Of a DNA stretch of 64,000 nt, positions 57,136 through 64,000 are shown piece after piece (within the stretch, counting starts at the first letter, position 1; each line of letters opens with the position of its first letter). Source of the DNA: Lytechinus variegatus (Eukaryota; Echinodermata; Echinoidea; Temnopleuroida; Toxopneustidae); the NCBI RefSeq assembly GCF_018143015.1, contig NC_054741.1:59208197-59272196 (forward strand). Reading direction: 5' to 3'. The notes beneath the pieces were generated by a model. It was not told the DNA's origin. It saw only the letters and a program-made list of their open reading frames with translations, and did no database searches. The translations under genes were made by a program, and so were the position numbers.

Positions 57136-57327
57136 GAAGATATAAGAAATTCAGATCTAAAGAGGGGCATTCTTAGGCTTGTTTGTGGAATCTACTAAGA
57201 CTATACGTATTTCACTTTTAATGAGCTGAAAATGTTTGATATTTAGATTAGAAAAAGAGACATTATAAGGACTGATTTTAGGAATTCATGAAATTACAGG
57301 GTTAGGGTCAAATTATGAAAAAATAAT

Positions 57328-58448
57328 GTAATATTATACAGATATTGCCTACCTAGAGTTTGAATATAACATTTCCTCTCCCCGACGGAGTTATATTTTT
57401 CCAAAGGGAATATATTTTGCCCGAAGCGCGCAGCGCTGAGGGAAAATATCCCGAGGGAAAAATATAGCTTCGGAGGGGAGTTGAAATGTTATTTATTAAA
57501 ACGATAGACCAGGCAATATCTGTTATATTATATAGTATATGTGGATTCGCCATCAGAAATTGTATTCATTATCCGGCTCAAACCCGAAATTCTTGCTACT
57601 GCTCTGATCCATCTACGTCATAATATTTTTTTTTAAATACATTAAGCGCGTTCTTCATGCAATCGACGCGTTAACACTAGCGCGTACATCAACTACCTTG
57701 TTGCGCAACGTGTATGCAGCGAGTGACGTCACCTTAGTGGATATAACGCCGCAATTGAAAATACAACGCGGTATATTCCCTGAGGTGACGTCAAAACCTA
57801 GAATATAACAAATGCGATCCTCGCAGCCATGGTCACGTGATGGCGTATTGACCTATCACTGATTCGAATCTACATGACCTATGTAATATTATACAGATAT
57901 TGCCTACCTAGAGTTTGAATATAACATTTCCTCTCCCCGATGGAGTTATATTTTTCCCAAGGGAATATATTTTGCCCGAAGCGCGCAGCGCTGAGGGAAA
58001 ATATTATCCCGAGGGAAAAATATAGCTTCGGAGGGGAGTTGAAATGTTATTTATTAAAACGATAGACCAGGCAATATCTGTTATATTATATAGTATATGT
58101 GGATTCGCCATCAGAAATTGCATTCATCATCTGGTTCAAGAGCGAAATTCTTGCTACAGCTCTAATCCGTCTACGTCATAATAGATTTTTTTTGAAAATA
58201 CATCAAGCGCGTTCTTCATGCAATCGACGCGTTAACACTAGCGCGTACATCAAATAAACTATCTTGTTGCGCAACTTGTATGCAGCGAGTGACGTCACCT
58301 TAGGTGATATAACGCCGCAATTGAAAATACTACACAGTATATTCCCTGAGGTGACGTCAAAACCTAGAATATAACTAATGCGATCCTGGCAGCTATGGTC
58401 ACGTGATGGCGTGTTGACCTATCACTGATTCGAATCTACATAGCCTAT
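57328..58448. repeat. 555-bp tandem duplication with foldback core and CRE-like sites
   Basis: Copies start at 57328 and 57883 and are about 93-95% alike. Each has an imperfect inverted repeat of about 140 bp (CTCTCCCCGACGGAGTTATA against its complement), then two TGACGTCA palindromes in GGTGACGTCA-type context and one GGTCACGTGATGG. Each unit could itself be a MITE. Confidence 0.85.
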
Positions 58449-59272
58449 GTAATATAACATTTTAATGTACAATAATTTCTTCTTTCCCACTACGTTTCTT
58501 TCTTCTCCCTCTTTTTCTCCTTTTTTTTCTGGGGGGGGGGGGGGCATCCGGTGGAGGAGAGGAGTAGACAAGTCTACAAGTTGTAAATTGGTCTTCATGA
58601 ATTTGCCAGCTGCAGAGTTACCAGTTTTTTAAGTCTTGTGTTCGGCTCTTTTCAGATCTGAAACGGGGCAGTATTTGTACATCACTTGGCTGACTGATAG
58701 ATTGCAAAGTGTTCTGTCACTTTAATAGGCCCCCTTTATAATTTGCCAACTATACTTTGGCATTGATTATTCAAATGAAACCTGGGAAATTCATCCCACC
58801 CCATATTTCTCTACAGGTCTAGTCTTGCCTCTAACTTTACAAAACTAATGTGTTCGTTAATTCGTCAATAATAATTGTGGTATAATTTGCAAACTTATAA
58901 GCTTGTTTATATCGGGCGAGGACCGGGGGCTTACTTTGTGTGTTATTATAGCTCAATCTGATTTGTCCTTTGTATTTTGATGACTAGTAGGGCTCTAAGC
59001 CTGGCTACATGGACTTGGATTTGCCAACTGGTTGTCTTTACTCTATAAGTCGTAACCTTCTTCTAAATTACCCCTATTTTTCTTTCGTTTTTCTTTCTTT
59101 CTTTCTTTCTCTCTCTCTCTCCCCCTCTCTCCTTCTTTCTTTTTTTCTCTTCCTTTCTTTCCCTCTTTCTTTTTCTCCCCTATCCTCCATTTTGCCGACT
59201 CAGGACTGGTACATGATTTTACCGACTGCCATACCCCCCCATACCCCCCTCTAGCTACGGCCCTGATACGAT

Positions 59273-59481
59273 AAAGATTTGATTTGTTTCATTATATTTA
59301 TCGTGTTTATTTTTGTCAAATCTCCTTTTCTACACATTAAGTCATTAGCCGATATGAAAAAAACAACAATAAGGTCTAGAGGGATGTGATCATAAGTATT
59401 ATAGGACAGAACACCACCATCGTCACGTTCATTATTTTAATTTGATATGTCAAAGAACTATTTGATATAGCAAAGGTCGGT
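59273..59481. repeat. Upstream part of TRIM unit 3, non-coding
   Basis: It continues the homology to 38730-39139 after the insertion (for example ATACCATCATCGTCA-like text near 59410). Confidence 0.55.
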
Positions 59482-59492
59482 GGAAATTCCCC
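59482..59492 (-). promoter_or_regulatory. NF-kB-like site in first-exon block C
   Basis: GGAAATTCCCC, complement GGGGAATTTCC, fits the kB consensus. It follows CAAAGGTCGGT and precedes a candidate first exon, as in blocks A and B. Confidence 0.5.
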
Positions 59493-59656
59493 GTCACTTG
59501 AACGGAGTGCATAGTAAAAAGTAAAATTCGTTCACGATCATAGATCATAATTTTGATATGCATAACTGTGTGTGGACATGGTGGAGGACTGAGACCAATA
59601 ACCTTGCCTTTTTACAGAACGAAATCAACTTCTTTAATTAACGGATATAGACAAAG
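59493..59656 (+). other. Candidate non-coding first exon C (third TRIM unit)
   Basis: It shares GGAGGACTGAGACCAATAAC and AACGGATATAGACAAAG with block A and ends at the donor GTGAGTAAATTGAACT (exon end 59656). Its coding exon would lie beyond 64000. Confidence 0.5.
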
Positions 59657-59661
59657 GTGAG

Positions 59662-60137
59662 TAAATTGAACTATTCTTGATTTTTTTTTAAGTGAAGGCA
59701 TATTTTACGCACATTGAAATGGTAAGATTAAGGTGGGGCATAATGGAATACTCAATTTCAAACTTGCATTATGATGTCATCAACGACAAAAAAATTAAGA
59801 CAATGACACTGGCAATTTCCGATAGATTTCGTTTGTACTTTTTTTATGTCATCGACAATTTATGCATTACCAGGTGTAAATTCCAGAGAAATTCTAATAT
59901 AAGTAAATTGAACTATTCTTGTATTTTTTGTAAGTGAAGGCATATTTTACGCACATTGAAATGGTAAGATTAAGGTGGGGCATAATGGAATACTCAATTT
60001 CAAACTTGCATTATGACGTCATCAACGACAAAAAAAATTAAGACAATGACACTGGCAATTTCCGATAGATTTCGTTTGTACTTTTTTTATGTCATCGACA
60101 ATTTATGCATTACCAGGTGTAAATTCCAGAGAAATTC
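59662..60137. repeat. About 241-bp tandem duplication
   Basis: Two almost identical copies begin at about 59662 and 59903 (AGTAAATTGAACTATTCTTG) and end in CCAGAGAAATTC. The first starts inside the splice donor of block C, so the donor-proximal intron is duplicated. Confidence 0.9.
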
Positions 60138-60304
60138 GAATTTATTTTTCCAAAAGAAAAATCCCTTTTGCCCCACTACTGGTGCAAAATGAATCTCCCC
60201 CTTTTATGGCACTCTTCATTGGGTCTTCAATTCTCATCCCATGTCTGGTAGTTTTCCGCTTGTAGTTCCTGATCATCTTTACGACGACTTGCAAACAATA
60301 CACC
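60138..60304. other. Non-coding DNA left of the hAT MITE
   Basis: Nothing recognised. It ends in the target octamer AATACACC (60297-60304). Confidence 0.6.
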
Positions 60305-60638
60305 CACTGGCGGATCCAGGGGGGGCACAGCCGGCCCGTGGCCCCCCTTTTTAGAAGCAGAACTAAAATTTGTAATGTAAAAATGCCATTACAACAGAAG
60401 TGTGCCTCCCCTTTTGAAAGTGAGGCTCTCTCTCTTTTTTTTTTGCCTTTCATTTTGTTCGGGGACGAAATATCAGTCATTTTTGGCTTAAACCTTTTTT
60501 TTTTTGGGGGGGGGGTCTTGTCAAATTTATTAGGGGACGAAATATCATTCATTTTTGGTTAAAAGTTTCTTTTTTTATTGTAATTATTTTCCTCGGAAAA
60601 AACGTGCCCCCCCTTGGAAAATCCTGGATCCGCCCCTG
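60305..60638. mobile_element. 334-bp hAT MITE, GGCGGATCCAGG ends, perfect 8-bp duplication
   Basis: The left end CACTGGCGGATCCAGG and the right end, the complement of CAGGGGCGGATCCAGG, bound the element. AATACACC is duplicated exactly at 60297-60304 and 60639-60646. The interior holds G/C-run modules with GGGGACGAAATATCA twice. This small copy fixes the family as hAT-like and supports the calls at 18113, 22923 and 43454. Confidence 0.9.
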
Positions 60639-60646
60639 AATACACC

Positions 60647-61029
60647 TGAAAATTATTGAGGTTATCCAACTACCGCAAACAATCAATTGATCTTAAAGCT
60701 CGTGATGCAAAATGGTTTTCACCTGGGGCAAAATAGAACATACTTATAGCAAAATGATTCCATTTTGCCCCTTACTTTTAATAATCAATTTTGCCCTAAT
60801 GGTGTATTTTCTTATCAAAGGTTTACATGCTAAATTCCTGAAGCAAAGAAGGCATGTAAAAACATGTGTATAATGTTGATATCTTTTAAGTTAATTAATT
60901 TATATAGTTGCATGTATCAATTTCATCAAAAACTAATACATGCAACCAGAAAATTTACAGTTCTATAATCACCACTTATCTTAGATCACGAGGGTGCATT
61001 TTTTAAAGAGACGTTACTCGGATGTGTGC
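60647..61029. other. AT-rich intron-like DNA
   Basis: No gene or repeat end is recognised. The word TTTTGCCCC and its complement recur near 60690-60800. Confidence 0.5.
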
Positions 61030-61188
61030 AGGGGGGCGTTTCATCAATATTTTCGTCCGACAAGTTGTCAGATCTGACAACTTTCCTGAATTCTGATTGG
61101 TTGAGAAGCACTGTTACTATAGTAACTGTCGGATAACAGCACTTGTCGGATAAAACGTCCGACAGGTCCTTTCATGAAACGCTCCCCA
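61030..61188. mobile_element. Short MITE with GGGGRGCGTTTCATSAA ends
   Basis: Left GGGGGGCGTTTCATCAA and right complement GGGGAGCGTTTCATGAA are inverted repeats. The interior has CGTCCGACAAGTTGTCAGAT and its partner ACTTGTCGGATAAAACGTCC. A related partial copy lies at about 55918-56040. No duplication is certain. Confidence 0.7.
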
Positions 61189-62062
61189 GATGTTGCTGGA
61201 TGAAAGTTTATGGTTGATGTTATGCCGCCATCCCGTCTGCTTCAGAGAATTCGTAAAGAGGGCGTACTTTATTTACTTATGCACATTTATTTACTTATGT
61301 GTGGGTGTACGTGTGTAGATGGATGTGTGAGTTCTGTGACGGGAGCTGTGGGTGGTGGTGAGTTGAAGTGAGCTTGTGTGAGTGTCTGGGGAGAGAGATG
61401 AGTGGAGGGGGTATGGGGGTTAGGTGAGTGTGTAGGGATGTTTTATGATAATAATCTTCCTCTAATTAACCTTTGAAATAATCTTTTATTCCTTTTAAAA
61501 TCTATTTCTTGTACAATTATTATGTGCAACAGAGATTATTTCTATTCTATTCAGGGAAAAAAGTCATCCTTTTCAAAGTTTTTTTGTTGTTGTTATTTTG
61601 TCGATTGATATGGGTTTTTTTCTCTGCTTTCACATTCTTATAGAAGAGAAATTTGGCAGTTTAATTTCATTTGTAATCATTTTAAAAAATATTTGTTATC
61701 TCATTGATATTGATATATTTATTTGTTTGATTGTTTATTGATTGTATACATGCAAAGAATCTTTATTTATATGAATTGTAATTGTAAACTTATTGATTCG
61801 AAAGAGGAAGAAAATAAAATATCATTCAAAACAAAAATTAAACAATTCCGTTTTGCTCCTAGTGTCGGTTATGCCCTCATCTTCCCCAGTGAAAATATTG
61901 AAGAAGGAATTCTGCTAGCTTTTGTCAACCCGGAAGTAAGATAAAAAATAGAATGGAATGTAACACGAAGTGGACTTTTTGAATATCAGTATAATGTTCG
62001 TTTATCCTAAACAGGCCTATATAAAAGTTGTGACATTAATCTCATAAGCCTTATTCAAATAG
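61189..62062. other. Non-coding DNA with a GT-rich patch
   Basis: GT/GA-rich sequence lies at about 61300-61440. A 73-codon frame at 61723-61944 has no known domain; it ends in the phrase GTCAACCCGGAAGTAAGA, which also occurs near 39452. Confidence 0.45.
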
Positions 62063-63040
62063 TGCGAGCGAGAAGCGTGAGCTATTTTTTTTACAATTTA
62101 AATTTTCATGTATTTTGTCATAAAATTCTGGGCAGTGTTTGTGATCTTAAACAAATGTGTATGCAGCTAATACTGCGAGCGCAAAGTGCGAGCAGAAATT
62201 TTTAATATAGGCCTCCTGTTTAATCTGATTAAAGTGACCTGTTAAGAACATGCTTGCAATTAGAGGCAACGTTACACATTTCAACAATCAAATAATCCGA
62301 ACGCAAACGCGAGCTAAAATTGTTTGACGTTTCTACCAAAAATATGGAAATTCCAAGCACGTTTTGTAATCGTGAAACGGATAAAACTAAAACATATAAA
62401 ACAAAACAAATTGATGCGAGCGCGAAGCGCGAGTGGAAAAATTCAAGATTTAGACTTTACAATAATAAAAAAACGGGACACTCTGTTTACGTTTTTTTAA
62501 ATCATGAAAAGAATATTTAATTGGGGATCTTCCTACATTGATAAAGCGAGCGCGAAGCGCTCATAATTATAAATAATTACAATCTCATAAGCCATATTTA
62601 AATAGTGTGAGCGCAAAGCGTGAGCTAATTTTTTTTTGAACTTACATGTATTTTGTCATCATTCTGGGACATGTTTGTGATCCTGAACAGATGTATATGC
62701 AACTAAATAATTACTGCGAGCGCGAAGCGCAAGCAGAAATCTTTTATATAAGTTTTGATCTGATTAAAGTGACCTGTTAAGGACGTACATGTAGTTAGAC
62801 ATGAAGACGTTACATATTCAGCATTCAGCAATCAAATAATGCGAGCGCAAAGTGCGAGCTGAATAGTTTTGACATTTCTACCAAAATAATGGAAATTGCA
62901 AGCACTTTTTGTAATCGTGAACCGGATATGTATATAACTAAATAATTGGTGCGAGCGCGAAGCGTGTACGGAAAATTTGAAAAGGATGAGTAATTGGGGA
63001 TCTTCCTACATAAATAACGCGAGCGCAAAGCACGAGCCGA
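62063..63040. repeat. GC-core array, third cluster
   Basis: About ten cores (GCGAGCGCGAAGCGCGAG and variants) lie near 62063, 62175, 62294, 62415, 62547, 62607, 62716, 62841, 62952 and 63019. Spacers repeat: the block at 62063-62547 is echoed at 62600-63040 (shared GATTAAAGTGACCTGTTAAG). No terminal inverted repeat was found, so the carrier element is unknown. Confidence 0.85.
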
Positions 63041-63109
63041 AAATCTTTGATGTTCTGATCTGAAACTGGATAATGATTTAATAAATAGAGAACAAGTCGC
63101 TTATCAAAT

Positions 63110-64000
63110 GAAGATAGCCAAGGTAATTCCTTTATTTAAAAAAAGGTGATAAGTTGGATGTCGGTAATTACCGACCTATCTCTCTTTTGTCCACATTTTC
63201 TAAGATCCTTGAAATAATAGTATACGTTTGTCAATGCATAATATTTTATCTGATGTTCAATTTGGGTTCCACGAAAAGCACAACACCACTCATGCCCTGA
63301 TGAATTTTGTCAACAAAGTGGTCAATGCTCTTGACAAATCTAGTCACCTTGTGGGTATTTTCCTGGACTACTCCAAGGCCTTCGATACCATCAATCATTA
63401 AATCATACTTAAAAAATGTCTCACTATGGTGTGCGAGGGAAGGCATTGGAGTGGTTAAGGAGCTACTTATTCAACAGACAACAATACGTGTTTGTTTCAG
63501 ATCACAACTCCAATTTGAAATATGTTAACTGTGGAGTCCCCCAGTGTAGCTTATTGGGCCCACTTCTTTTCACAATTTTTATAAATGATTTCTGTAGATC
63601 ATCCAAAATATTATCCCTTGTCTTGTTTGCAGATGATCCGACCTTATTTTTTTCTCATCAGAATCCACAAATTTTAGTTGATGTTATCAATTCTGAACTT
63701 ATTAATGATACTGAATGGATAAGAGCCAATCGATTATCTTTGAACTTTAAAAAAACAAAATACATGTTATTTAGTAATTCCACAGACAAGTTAGCGATGA
63801 ACATTATGTTTGATAATACCCCATTAGAAATGGTACCTTACACCAAATTTTTGGAATAACAGTTGACAGTTAACTTTCTTTGAAAAGTCATATTTAAAAT
63901 ATATCCAAAATAATTTCACGAAATATAGGTATTATTAATAGGCTAAAATTTTGCATTCCTCCACATCATTAATCATGCTCTACTCATCCTTAATCTTGCC
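63110..64000 (+). pseudogene. Decayed CR1/L2-like LINE reverse transcriptase, cut by the window end
   Basis: Reverse-transcriptase motifs of jockey/CR1/L2-type non-LTR elements appear in order. KIAKVIPLFKK is near 63112, NYRPISLLSTFSKILE near 63158-63210, FLDYSKAFDTINH near 63360, YGVRGKALEWLRSYL near 63423, GVPQCSLLGPLLF near 63533, FADD near 63627 and RLSLNFKKTKYMLF near 63730. The reading frame changes at least three times (after KK near 63150, near 63225 and near 63400). GVPQG has become GVPQC and the FADDT motif is FADDP. The copy is dead. The longest open part is 63416-63859. The 5' end is truncated next to the GC-core array. Confidence 0.9.

Larger units (their letters stand above)
56056..59265. 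mobile_element. 3.2-kb hAT-like element with CAGGGCCGTAGCYAG ends
   Basis: The ends are CAGGGCCGTAGCCAG at 56056 and the complement of CAGGGCCGTAGCTAG at 59265. ATACGAT flanks both sides (56049-56055 and 59266-59272), 7 bp or an 8-bp duplication with one base lost. The paralogous locus near 38721 is uninterrupted (CATACGATGAAGG), confirming the insertion. The contents are a GC-core array, a tandem 555-bp duplication and CT-rich DNA (59090-59190). No transposase is present. Confidence 0.8.

Overview
The window looks like nuclear DNA of a marine invertebrate, most likely an echinoderm and probably a sea urchin. The reasons are AT-rich non-coding DNA packed with small inverted-repeat DNA transposons, GC-cored tandem arrays, a young Ty3/Gypsy LTR element, a tRNA-headed SINE, and intronless-coding TRIM genes in tandem. 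The species call is an inference from repeat style; no marker gene is present. Only two host protein genes are supported: two paralogous RING/B-box/coiled-coil (TRIM) genes on the + strand.

Layout. 0-7.3 kb holds repeats only: a CGTACG minisatellite, a Mutator-like foldback element with a 9-bp target duplication, a poly-G inverted-repeat element, and a hAT-type MITE with a perfect 8-bp duplication. 7.29-16.47 kb is one Ty3/Gypsy element with LTRs that look identical, flanked by ATAC. 18.11-27.88 kb appears to be a single 9.8-kb hAT-like insertion (ends CAGGCGCGGATCCA, perfect 8-bp duplication GAGGTGGC). It carries a 1.05-kb nearly pure purine tract, a 1.8-kb TTCGAA satellite, a palindromic MITE, and a nested element filled with a roughly 117-bp GC-cored array organised in 979-bp higher-order units. 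28.6-31.1 kb has two 417-bp direct repeats around a 286-bp minisatellite.

31.3-64 kb is a tandem segmental duplication built on the TRIM genes. Unit 1 has its coding exon at 31429-33261 and a long homologous 3' flank to about 38.4 kb. Unit 2 has two candidate non-coding first exons near 39.3 and 41.2 kb, its coding exon at 44951-46777, and a 3' flank to about 53.1 kb. A third candidate first exon at about 59.5-59.66 kb predicts another TRIM copy beyond the right edge. All three first-exon blocks begin with an NF-kB-like motif and end in a GTGAGT-type splice donor. Coding exons of both genes start right after a pyrimidine-rich AG acceptor 10 bp before the ATG. Later insertions (a TA-flanked MITE, an 886-bp tandem-unit repeat, a SINE, a LINE tail, a 3.2-kb hAT-like element) can be ordered because the other paralogue shows the empty site.

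The window ends in a decayed CR1/L2-like LINE reverse transcriptase. No rRNA, functional tRNA or CRISPR array was seen. All comparisons were made by eye; identities and boundaries are approximate.
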